64,000 nt of DNA from Chrysaora quinquecirrha (lineage: Eukaryota > Cnidaria > Scyphozoa > Semaeostomeae > Pelagiidae), in contig JACTAT010000021.1 in the NCBI GenBank assembly GCA_014526335.1, positions 564,537 to 628,536 on the forward strand, given 5' to 3'. The notes under the pieces are model-generated. The model did not search any database, was not told the DNA's origin, and saw nothing but the letters and a program-made list of their open reading frames with translations. Of the stretch, positions 1 through 12,500 are shown piece after piece. The stretch's first letter is position 1; each line of letters opens with the position of its first letter. A program made the position numbers and the translations under genes.

Positions 1-512
1 AAAGTGACCTCATCCGGAGTAAGGGAATCCTCTCTGCATATAGTGACCGGGATCGCGATCGCTTTTAGAGACGTAGTGCAGCAAATTTTGCTACAAATTC
101 ACGAATAATAAGAGAAAAAGAGAAAAGGAATATTCGAGTAACAATGTAAGGGGACATCTTGAGTAAGAGAATCTTCTCTGCATAAAGTGACCTCATCCGG
201 AGTAAGGAATCCTCTCTGCATATAGTGACCGGGATCGCGATCGCTTTTAGAGATGTAGTGCAGCAAATTTTGCTACAAATTCACGAATAATAAGAGAAAA
301 GAGAAAAGGAATATTCGAGTAACAATGTAAGGGGACATCTTGAGTAAGGGAATCCTCTCTGCATATAGTGACCTCATCCGGAGTAAGGAATCCTCTCTGC
401 ATATAGTGACCGGGATCGCGATCGCTTTTAGAGACGTAGTGCAGCAAATTTTGCTAGAAATTCACGAATAATAAGAGAAAAAGAGAGAAAAGGAATATTC
501 GACTAACAATGT
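1..512. repeat. Tandem repeat, ~182-bp unit, about 2.8 copies
   Basis: The block beginning with the motif GTGACCTCATCCGGAGTAAG recurs at about 3, 186 and 367, giving spacings of 183 and 181 bp. Each unit contains the palindromic core GGGATCGCGATCGC and an A/G-rich tail. Copies are nearly identical, which suggests recent duplication. The array begins at or before the window edge, so the copy number is a minimum. No gene is seen inside it; a short minus-strand open frame here is low complexity and unsupported. Confidence 0.85.
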
Positions 513-849
513 TGAAAATATGCGCGGAAACGTAAAAAAAAGATGCAAATAAGAAAGGAAAATACTTGATTAAATGCCTCCTTGAGCAGAAAGGCCAGGA
601 CATGAATCCTCTCACTTTTAATTCAATGACACGTGGATTTGAAGAAGAATTTTCTGCACTACATCTCCTGAAGTGTCCTGATTTTTTTGCCTGTCACCAG
701 AAGCAACAATTCTCAACAGTATAAAAACAGGAAGAAAATTAAACAATTGATCCTTCTGAAAAGCAATAGTAGCTAAAAAGAAAATTACATACAAGGGATA
801 AAATCCAAAAATCTTGACGGACTTAAAATTACAGAGAAATAGAATAATA

Positions 850-1245
850 CACGCTTTTTTTTATAAGAATACCTTATTTTTTGCCGAGCCTCGATTATTC
901 TTAAGCTTATTCGATTTTGAGCCTGAAAATATTCTTAAATTATTCTTAATCATCAATGTTGTAAATTGGCCTGAAGATCAAGAGAAATAAGTCAAATCTT
1001 TGTCATTTGTTATCTTATTAATAAAAAGAGTTACTGTATCAAAGAGTCATCAGACAGAATGTATGCATTTCAAAACAAATACAGTTGCCTGACAATCACA
1101 CTTATTGTGCAGTGTAAAAAACGCAGAGAAATAAAAATGATCCTCATCAAGCTTGAGCCTCAGATTATTCTTAAATAATTCTTAAATTTCAGCAATTTTG
1201 AGCCTGAATATTTTTATAGACTGTATTCTTATAAAAAAAAGTGTG
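850..1245. mobile_element. Non-autonomous inverted-repeat element with TA flanks
   Basis: The ends are imperfect inverted repeats: CACGC then eight T and ATAAGAATAC on the left, mirrored on the right before GTGTG. Both ends abut the dinucleotide TA, as expected for Tc1/mariner-type target duplication. The interior has no coding capacity. Related ends occur at 9888-10135, 26320-26669 and more loosely 53845-54185. The superfamily assignment rests only on TA and the T-rich ends. Confidence 0.6.
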
Positions 1246-1494
1246 TATGCAATGTGTAGGTTAAATGTTTTAAATAACAGTTCTGAGTCTTTTAGAAAAG
1301 CGTTATTAAATTATACCTGTCATAATTCAGTTTCAAGTCACTTGGAAAGATCCTGGAAAGAGTTCATGCTCCATGCTCTATTCTGAAGTAGCAAGTCCTG
1401 AACAGCTCGAAACGAGAACAGAAACCCTACAAAAAATGAATAACTTTAACCAAAACGTGTTGCATCGAATATCATAAAACAAAAAATCAAAATG

Positions 1495-1645
1495 GGATGA
1501 GAGCCTGGGGCTGTATGACTTGGAGAGTTACTCGGCGATTTTATTGAGCTCTATGGCTCAGTGGAAACGTCGTTGGCTCTCTGATCATGCAGTCCTGGGT
1601 TCAAATCCCATCAATTGTGGTATGCCACTTGTGGAAAAATAATAC
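1495..1645 (+). mobile_element. tRNA-derived SINE, family A
   Basis: A tRNA-like promoter is visible: an A-box-like TGGCTCAGTGGAA near 1554 and a B-box-like GGGTTCAAATCCC near 1612. A family-specific 3' part follows (TGGTATGCCACTTGTGG). The same unit recurs on both strands at 22375-22700, 45935-46110, 49160-49460, 57285-57540 and 58135-58490. It is not a tRNA gene, because the acceptor stem does not close and the sequence runs on into a SINE tail. Confidence 0.7.
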
Positions 1646-2148
1646 AAAAAAATATTTTGATCTAATGATTTATCCATTTCACCCCTGTTAGGCCTAAATA
1701 GGAGTAACCTCCGGCAGGGACGCCGGAGCGATGGTAGGGCAAGAGGGGCGACCAGGGACGTAAGGACAATTGAGATAAAAAATAAGGGGGTTTGGCGGTT
1801 TTCGGTTTTTGTGTTCACGCCCTTCAGATGCAAGAAAAGTTTTTCAACGAGTATTAATCATGTTTTTATACGACAATTTTTGGCTATGTCTCCACATTTA
1901 TGCATTTCGAATGGCATAATAATGGCGAAACATCGCATTTAACGTGGTCAAAGTCAATTATCGTTTCGCATTGAAAGGGCACTTTTGCCCCCCCCCCGCG
2001 CCCCCCTTTCTGGTGTCCCTGAGTCCTCTGGGTTTCTCATAAAGTTTGGAAATTAAAAGAAGACAGCTTTGTCTTCAAATCGAAACGTTAGTGTAAATAT
2101 CTGGCCTATATTCGGCATGGAAATTAAAAATTAATTTCAATGTTCTAG
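1646..2148. other. Non-coding stretch upstream of the first visible calpain exon
   Basis: No exon is seen. It holds a G-rich patch at about 1705-1770 and a C homopolymer-like run near 1988-2006. The missing 5' calpain exons should lie upstream, but nothing in 513-2148 reads convincingly as the calpain N-terminus. Confidence 0.5.
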
Positions 2149-3589
2149 GAGCTTGTCAGTGATCCACAAATGTTTGTTGGCGGAGCGAGCAGATTCGATG
2201 TTTCGCAAGGCATGCTGGGAGATTGCTGGTTCCTTGCTGCGATTGGTGCGCTGACGCAAGAAGAACAAATGATGGGCAAAGTTGTTCCGGAAAACCAGTC
2301 ATTCGATCAGGATTACCAAGGGATATTCCGGTTCAAATTTTGGCAATACGGTGAATGGAGAGAAGTGGTTGTTGATGACCGCTTACCCACGTATAATAAC
2401 CAACTCGTGTTCACGCATTCAAAGAAAACAAATGAGTTTTGGTCAGCTTTGCTTGAAAAGGCCTATGCGAAGTACGTTTGGTGAAACACCTTATTTCTTA
2501 GAATACAATATAGGATACTTCGATTAAAAGGGTAATAGCCCCCTTCTTCTTAAAAACCTCGTTGAATACACCTCCTCAAGAAAATGAATAAATAAACGCT
2601 CCGGCGTTTACTAACAGTAGAAACGCGCTTTCTTAGCTACTACCGCCTTCCTCCCAGGAATGATCCTTCAGGCTACGACTTGTTTCTAACTGAAGCGAAC
2701 AATTACACTTGGACTCTTCAATTCATTCTATTGATCTTCTCGCTGTATCCTGCAAGCTGATTGGTATTTAAAACACAATGCCAAATTCGGTTTTCTTACT
2801 AATGAAACTCTTGTTACTTCCTTAGGTTGAACGGCTCTTATGAGGCACTGAAAGGAGGCCAGAGTAGCGAGGCTCTTGAGGATTTCACGGGGGGACTGTG
2901 CCTCACTGTGCCATTGGATAAAGCACCGAAGAATCTCGCTAATTTGATGATGCGTGCCTCCCGGTTCAAGTCATTGATGTGCGCAGCTATTGATGCGAAG
3001 AATGCTGCAGAAGTTGAAGCAAAGCTAAGCAACGGTTTAGTCAAAGGACATGCATACACGATATCAAGCACAGCCCGTGTAAGTACGATTAGGCCATGGC
3101 CGAACGATCTAAACATTGTTTGTCAAACATTTGAAATTTGCTTGTCAAGCCAAATGTTTTACTGCTTGACCATGTCGCGAAGCAAAACAATACTCGCGCC
3201 AACGGCTCTTGCTTGCGTCAAGTATACTGATATGTTTCAAATAAATCGCGCATGAATTCTGCTTATTTATGTCAAGCAATGTTTTGTGACGTGGTGAAAC
3301 ATTGTTTTATGAGCAAATTGAAGCGTTTGAAGAATATTGATCGTTTTGCTAGGGCCTTAGTTTCAAATAAACACATCTAAATAAAGCTATGTTATGTAAA
3401 GTGGTTTGTTTTTCAAATCGATCTAATTCATCATATTCTTGAAATATTGTTCTTGGTTATCGTTGTTGTATTTCTGATATAGGTAAATACCCGAAGTCGG
3501 GCTGGCGCACAACCCGTCCGCGTGGATTTGGTCCGGGTCAGGAATCCTTGGGGAAACGAAAGAGAATGGAATGGGCCTTGGAGTGACAG
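2149..3589 (+). CDS. Calpain exons 1-3 of the visible set: protease core with complete catalytic triad
   Basis: These three exons encode the papain-like core subdomains PC1 and PC2. The nucleophile Cys lies in the GDCWFLAA motif (codon 2224-2226). The His lies in GHAYTIS (codon 3049-3051), and the Asn in RNPWGN (codon 3543-3545). All three residues are present, so the enzyme is predicted to be active. The motif [13 protein letters not shown] just before the Cys matches the calpain family. The exon 2826-3078 donor GTAAGT is followed within 13 nt by a transposon end. The upstream part of PC1 is missing from the window. Confidence 0.93.
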
Positions 3590-6500
3590 GTAAAGACATT
3601 GAAACTTTCCTATACCTGCTGCATACCTACAGTTTACCTATCCCTTTACCTAAGCATTAACTATACATATACCAATACCCAAGCCTATCTTATATCTTTT
3701 CCTATACCTATACCTAAACCTTACCTTTACCTAAATCAATACCTTTACACAGGTGTTACCTCATTTCTATGGTTTACCTATACCTAGACCTTCACCTAAG
3801 ACTATACCTACACTTATACCTTTGCCGATGCAAAGCCTGAACCTATGCCTAATAACTATACCCATACTTGTATATAAGCCTTAACCTATACATAACATTT
3901 ATACCTTGGACTTAATCTATACCTAATACCTCATACCTCAAACCTAATGCCTAATAGCCATACCTATACCAAACAGCTAACTCTTTACCTATACCTTTAC
4001 CTTAGCCTATTCCTTAACCAATACCGAAGCCTTTTACTATACCTAATACCTAAGCCTTAACCTATACTTAAAACTTATTCCCTTACCTTAGCCGATACCT
4101 TTACCAATACCTTAGCTTTTACCAATACCTTAGCCCTTTACCTATACCTAATACCCATACAAATCCCTAAGCTTTCAAAAAATGCCTATACCTAAGCCCA
4201 CGCCCGTATCTTAACCTTTACCTATACCTATACCAATACCTATACCGAAGCCTTAACCTATACCTAAATCTTTACCTATACCTATGACTTTTACGAATAT
4301 CTATACATATACCTCCACCAATACCTATACCGAAGCCTTAACCTATACCTAAATCTTTACCTATACCTATGACTTTTACGAATATCTATACATATACCTC
4401 CACCAATACCTATACCGAAGCCTTAACCTATACCTAAATCTTTACCTATACCTATGACTTTTACGAATATCTATACATATACCTCCACCAATACCTATAC
4501 CGAAGCCTTAACCTATACCTAAATCTTTACCTATACCTAAGACTTTTACGAATATCTATACATATACCTCCACCAATACCTATACCTAAGCCTTAACCTA
4601 TACCTAAATCTTTACCTATACCTATGACTTTTACGAATATCTATACATATACCTCCACCAATACCTATACCTAAGCCTTAACCTATACCTAAATCTTTAC
4701 CTATACCTATGACTTTTACGAATATCTATACATATACCCCCACCAATACCTATGCCTAAGCCTTAACTTATACCTAAATCTTTACCTATACCTATGACTT
4801 TTACGAATATCTATACATATACCTCCACCAATACCTATACCTAAGCCTTAACCTATACCTAAATCTTTACCTATACCTATGACTTTTACGAATATCTATA
4901 CATATACCTCCACCAATACCTATACCTAAGCCTTAACCTATACCTAAATCTTTACCTATACCTATGACTTTTACGAATATCTATACATATACCCCCACCA
5001 ATACCTATGCCTAAGCCTTAACTTATACCTAAATCTTTACCTATACCTATGACTTTTACGAATATCTATGCATATACCTCCACCAATACCTATACCGAAG
5101 CCTTAACCTATACCTAAATCTTTACCTATACCTAAGACTTTTACGAATATCTATACATATACCTCCACCAATACCTATACCTAAGCCTTAACCTATACCT
5201 AAATCTTTACCTATACCTATGACTTTTACGAATATCTATACATATACCCCACCAATACCTATGCCTAAGCTTAACTTATACCTAAATCTTTACCTATACC
5301 TATGACTTTTACGAATATCTATGCATATACCTCCACCAATACCTATACTGAAGCCTTAACCTATACCTAAATCTTTACCTATACCTAAGACTTTTACGAA
5401 TATCTATACATATACCTCCACCAATACCTATACCTAAGCCTTAACCTATACCTAAATCTTTACCTATACCTATGACTTTTACGAATATCTATACATATAC
5501 CTCCACCAATACCTATACCTAAGCCTTAACCTATACCTAAATCTTTACCTATACCTATGACTTTTACGAATATCTATACATATACCCCCACCAATACCTA
5601 TGCCTAAGCCTTAACTTATACCTAAATCTTTACCTATACCTATGACTTTTACGAATATCTATACATATACCTCCACCAATACCTATACCTAAGCCTTAAC
5701 CTATACCTAAATCTTTACCTATACCTATGACTTTTACGAATATCTATACATATACCTCCACCAATACCTATACCTAAGCCTTAACCTATACCTAAATCTT
5801 TACCTATACCTATGACTTTTACGAATATCTATACATATACCCCCACCAATACCTATGCCTAAGCCTTAACTTATACCTAAATCTTTACCTATACCTATGA
5901 CTTTTACGAATATCTATGCATATACCTCCACCAATACCTATACCGAAGCCTTAACCTATACCTAAATCTTTACCTATACCTAAGACTTTTACGAATATCT
6001 ATACATATACCTCCACCAATACCTATACCTAAGCCTTAACCTATACCTAAATCTTTACCTATACCTATGACTTTTACGAATATCTATACATATACCTCCA
6101 CCAATACCTATACCCAAGCCTTAACCTATACCTAAATCTTTACCTATACCTATGACTTTTACGAATATCTATACATATACCCCCACCAATACCTATGCCT
6201 AAGCCTTAACTTATACCTAAATCTTTACCTATACCTATGACTTTTACGAATATCTATACATATACCTCCACCAATACCTATACCTAAGCCTTAACCTATA
6301 CCTAAATCTTTACCTTTACCTATGACTTTTACGAATATCTATACATATACCTCCACCAATACATATACCTAAGCCTTAACCTATACCTAAATCTTTACCT
6401 ATACCTATGACTTTTACGAATATCTATACATATACCCCCACCAATACCTATGCCTAAGCCTTAACCTATACCTATTCCTATACCTATACCTAAATCTTTA

Positions 6501-9500
6501 CCTATACCTAAGACTTTTACCAATATCTATACATATACCTATACCTAAGGCTTAATCCATACCTTAAACCTACACCTTTACCTATACTCAGTTTATGCCA
6601 ATACCTACACCTTTACCTATACCTACGACTTTGACCGATATCTATACCTATACCTAAGGCTTAATTCATACCTTAAACCTACATCTATACCTATTACCTA
6701 TACTAAGTTTATGCCAATACCCACACCTTTACCTATACCTACGACTTTGACCGATATCTATACCTATACCTAAACCCACAACTATGCATACACCTATATA
6801 CCTGTACCTAGTTTATATATTTTCCATCAAACAGCTCACCGGAATGGCAGTTGCTGTCAGAAAAGGACAAGAGGAGCATGGGCCTAACATTTGATCACGA
6901 CGGAGAATTTTGGTAAGAGTAGGACAAATTAAGTTCCTTAAAATCTGGTTCCAAGGGAATTAAGTAACTTTAACTCTGGTAAAGAGTTAAATAAAAACAA
7001 AAATATATTCTGTATGTACTGATTTATCAATGACAACTAGTCTGAAATGTTAGATTTTGAATTGATAGATTTCTGATTGGCAAATCAGCGTGCAGTATGG
7101 ACAACCACGTGATAAAGCCTATCTTGTTTGATTGAAATGTCAAGTTCAAACAACTAATATGATTATGAATGAATGAATGAATGCAAAATGCTCTCGTGTT
7201 GTTTGCAGGATTTCGATTCAGGATTTCATAGCGAACTTCACGAAACTGGAAATTTGTATGCTGAGTCCTGATAATTGCGGACACGTCGAGGGGCATCAAT
7301 GGCAAATGCTGGTACACGAAGGAGAATGGCAGCCGTTTGTATCTGCAGGAGGTTGCAGAAATTATCCTGATACCTTCCATACCAATCCACAGTTTAGGTA
7401 AGGATTTATCGTGCGGGCTGCTACACAAGCAGTCTGTAGTACAAAGTTAGCTCTGGCAAGGCAAATCTTTTCCTTCCAAGAATTCATCATCTTCAACTGC
7501 AAGATTCGGCTAAAAATGTCGAAATGACACAGCAAACCAACTCTCAATGCCAACTTGTAACCAGTAATGACGTCACAATGACGTCATTATGTAACGACAT
7601 GATCAACAGAATGACGAACACGTGACGTCAAACAGTGTACAGTAGTTAAAGAACTGAGAAAAAGCGTCTTGGAAAGACTTGGAAAGCAATATTTAACAAA
7701 AAACAAACTTGCAATGACAACTTGTGGTCACTGGTGACATCAAGATGACGTCAAAGCGACAGCTTGCTACATCACTATGACGTCATAAAATTTCATTGCT
7801 CGAAAATTTTTTCATATAATCGTTCCTAATTGGTAGTACGATAAATTTAATCATTATCCTCAATAGAATAAAGCTCGAGGATCCAGATGAAGATGACGAT
7901 AACGACAGTTGTCAATTTGTCGTTGGATTGCTGCAGAAAGATAGAAGACAAATGAAACTTCTAGGCCAAGATAACCTCACGATTGGTTTTGCTATTTACA
8001 AGGTAAATATACTGTATGCAATTGTGCTATAAAATACGTCATAACAGTACACTATTGTTAAAAATTGCCAGCAAGCCTCTTTGCGTCGACTAAAGAAGGT
8101 TCGGTTTCTCATCAGACTCTTCAATTAAAATACTATCGGTGCAACCAATTTTATTGTCCGTTGTAGAGAGGTGTCCACTGTATGGAGGTTTGCTTCTACC
8201 GAGGTTTTTAGAACAAAAAAAAAGACCTTCGGGACAAAAATATTTGCCCGTTGTTTGGAGGTGTCCGTTGTAAAGAGGTGTCTGTGGTTCCACTTCCACT
8301 ATATACATTTCCTGTTAATCAATCTTTTGGTCTTTTTCAATGATTCATATACCCTTTCAAGATTATCAGAAGAAAAATCTTCATTTATATGTCTTCGAAT
8401 CATAGTTTAGCGGTAGACTTATTACCTTCCTCCCACTCTTTCGGAAACAGCTTCTAACAACTACAACAACAAACAGCTGTTTCCTCAGAGTGGAGCGGGG
8501 TTGTGGAGTGTGGAGGAGCGTAGACTAACGAATTTAATAAGTCTATTTTAGCGGTTCTCGGCGATTTCAAAGATTTTACTGAGTTTTTCATTCTGTACAG
8601 ATCGATGATGACGCTAAGCAATACATGAACAACGGACGTCTCAATAAAGATTTCTTCTTGTATAACAAAATGTCCGAGAAGTCGGAGTCATTCGTCAACG
8701 CTCGTGAAGTTGTCGGTCGATTTTCGTTGGATCCGGGCGAATATGTCGTCGTACCGAGCACATTTTACCCACATGAAGAAGGAAAGTTTCTGCTGCGAAT
8801 GTTTTCGGAGAAAAAACGCGACATGGCGTAAGTTTTAAAGAAAGCTTTTTACTAAAAGCTTTAGGAGTGGACAGCAAACATTGCTCGCATAGTATGTTTT
8901 TGAAATTTTTCAAAAAACATCACTGAAGGAATTCAGCTTGTCAAGCAATGTTTTGCAACGTGACTGGAAGGTCTAATATTGCCCGCAAAGCAAAATCTCA
9001 AATGTTTGATCCACAAAGTTTGACCGTTCGCCCACACTAAAAACATTGCTCATCAAACACTTTTACTTGATACAATCATAGAAATGTTTTCGAAGTTATT
9101 CAATTGCATTATTGAGCTAAAACTCCTTTTCAAGCAATGTTTTGTGACGTGGCCTAAAGAAGTGTCAAAGAAACTTTCTAGCTTCATTCATTTTGCTTGT
9201 TGTGATGACTCTTCTTTAAGGTGCTGTGGCGTTGTGGTGTAATCCAGCTGACTCGTGGTGTCAGAGGCTCAGTGTGGTCAGGGTTCGAGCCCAGCCATGG
9301 TAGCGTCACGGCCAGGGTCGAGGTCTCGATTAGCTAATCTATTACTGAGATCCTAGCGACTGGCGCTAAAACACCATTTCACCTCCTTTCTGTTTACTAA
9401 GGCGTTTTACCATTTAGATATTTACAACTGTTTTAACATTGACGCTTTTCCTCCCAGGAAAATGGATACACAGACCAAAATCGAGAAGAAGAAACCAATG

Positions 9501-12500
9501 GTTCGTAACAATACTAAAGCGCTATCAATCACCCATTCCTCAATAAACCCCATCCCAAGTTTTCACTTTGAAGCAAAGATTCTGAACAAGCTCCTTTCCC
9601 TTACGCCCCCTGCCACGGCAGCTAGCGCTTATAGTCGTGTCGTATAGCCGTATAATTGCAGGGCGAAAAATTCACCCTAATGTGTGGGCGGAACATACCC
9701 GTATCGATATTATATAATGTACCCCTCCCAGGAGTTTCATAAGACAGCCAAGACTATTTCTGGTTGTATTATAGGACTTAACTACTGACCAAGCTCTTTT
9801 TTTCATATCAGCCTTCTAAGAATCAAGGCAAATGGGTTGATGAAACGCTGAAGAAAGTATTCCAACAAATTTCTGGCAAAGTAAGTACACTTTTTTTTAA
9901 TAAGCAACTGGTCAATAAGCAACTAGGGCTGAGATTTTGTAAAACTTTTTGGTAAAATAGCTTTCTTTATACAATACATCCTTGTAAACTTGTCAATCAC
10001 ATTGAGAAGCCAGAAAAAGAGCCAAAACAAGAGGTTTTAAGGGGTACCAGTGATTCTGCGAGGGCTGAAATACTAGATATGTTAAGCAACACTTGAGGGC
10101 TGGACCAAAGTCCAGTTGCTTGTTAAAAAAAAGTGTAGTCGTTCATTTCAGAATGTCGGTATAATTTCTTTTGGTTATAGTTTCTCCTAACAAGGGTTTA
10201 TTGGACTACGAGTGCAAGATTAATCTAAAAGTTTATCTTTCTGTCAAAATTTAGGACCGCCTCTTGGATGCATTTGAGCTTAGACAAGCATTGAACCAAG
10301 TTTTCAAGGAAGGTATGTCTGTCATTAGGCCCTGGCCAAACGATCAAACATTGATTGTCAAACATTTGAAATTTGCCTTTAAAGCAAAATGCTTTACCGT
10401 TTCGCCACGTTGCTAAACCATGTTCACAGCCCGGATAACGTATGTGCAGTACAGCCGTGGTTGTGCAGTACAGCGGAGGGATATTATCCCTCCGCGGTAC
10501 TGATGGTATCCCTACGCTGTACTGATGATATCCCTCTGCTGTACTGATAATATCCCTCCGCTGTACTGTACAACCACCGCTGTACTGCACAACCACCGCT
10601 GTACTGCACAACCACCGCTGTACTGCACAACCAACGCTGTACTGCACAACCACCGCTGTACTGCACATACGTTATCTGGGGTGGTTCGTGACACATTACA
10701 GCTTTCATCAAGCAAAATGGTTGTTGATATCTTCAATAACAAGGCACCACAAACTGTGCTCTTTTTGCTTGTCAAGCAATGTTTTGTGGCGTGGCAAAAC
10801 GTTCAAACATATCTAGAGAAACCAATCTCGAATGTTTGACAAATAATTTTTGATCGTTTGGTCAGGGTCAAAGAGTGGGTCGTTGCGTTTGTCGCTAACA
10901 GTCAATGTTTCACAGAGTTCCAAATTGTGAGATGTTAGCAGATCAACATGCTATTTCACATTACACCACATCTGCACAAGTTACAATTCACAAGAAGCTA
11001 TACCATTCAACTCAATTAATCATTTTGACGCTTTCTTCCATCCAGAGTATGGCAGCAGAGAAGAATTCGGCCTAGAAGCTTCCAGGTAACAACAATAAAC
11101 GTTTTTCGAATTTTGCTTAGAATTTTTAATGAAACCTAGTATATACTGCCTATGAAGATGCTGAAATGTCTTCAAAGTACTGTACTACTGTTGTAAGGGT
11201 ATATGAAGGTTATGTGATGCATAGTGCTCGTATGCATATTTCTTTAGGAAACCAGTTTATAAGAAAACTAGATCTAGAAACAAATTTAAGAAACTCAAAG
11301 AACTTATACATATAAATAATTATAATTATAAATATAAATACATATAAATAATTGGGAAACTCGTTATCTATTCAAACTCCACTCCTTATGATGATGAGAA
11401 AACTCATTTCCAACATATTTTCGGGCCTTTCGACTCTTTCCTCTATCTCTACCCATTTCGTGTTTTTCTTTGTTCCAAGAAGGACACGTTGTGTGGTATA
11501 ATTCATTTTTTTCGTAAAATTAAGACTGATTTTAAGAAACCCTTAAAGAAACTTTTATTACTGAAACAGGATCGAAAATTAAGAAACTTCTATAACTAGG
11601 TCTTCAAATAGGTTTCTTATACAAAATTGTCGCGAATATGTTCCATTAACCCCTTTGCATTTTTATTTCTAGGAGCCTGCTAATATGGATAGATGTATCC
11701 TTGAATAATATTGTTTTGCAAATTCGCTAGTAGCTAAATCAAAAAAGTTTCTTCATATGTACATCTAAGTGTAGCGTTATGCGAAAACACAACAAATGTA
11801 TCAAGTCTTAGGGATAATACCTTTCCTTAATAAATGACAGAAAGACAACTCTGGAAAACTCGACTTCAAAGAATTCAGGAACCTTTACAAAATGGCAGTT
11901 AGCTGGAGGGTAAGGAAATTATGATGTAAGCAAAGCCAGACTTATGTCGACATTGCGCACAGTCAGAACTGGCTACCGACTGCTAAACGGCGATTTTCTT
12001 AAACTTATTTGTCGCAACTGACCTGTCAACATAAGCGCTCTATGGGAACTAGTTCGTTTTTTACGTCATCTAGGAAATGCGCAGTTCAGTTCAAAAAGGT
12101 TGGGTAAACTTCTCAATTATTCGATAACTGATTCCCGTCAGTACCAGATGACCTGGGCGCTCTTGCGACCACTATCAACGATATCTTATCAGTTCTGCTA
12201 GTTGTTGACATGTCGACATGAGTTAGCAGTTTCAACTAGCTGGAGTTAGTTCTATCGTGTCGTAGGTCGACATATGGCCCTGGCCAAACGATCAAAAATT
12301 GTTGGTCCAACATTTGAGATTTGCTTGTCAAGCAAAATGTTTGACCGTTTTGCCACGTCCAAAAACATTGCTTGTCCAACATTTTCTGTTTGTTTCAAGC
12401 AAAAAATGCTGTGGAACTTATTCAAAAACATCACGTCACAAATTTTGTTACTTTTGCTTGTCAAGCAATGTTTTTGGACGTGACGAAACAGTCAAACATT

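Noticed and set aside
10225..10839. Cys/Thr/Ala-rich frames of 75-147 codons on both strands
   Set aside because: They arise from the ~20-bp repeats of a nested transposon.
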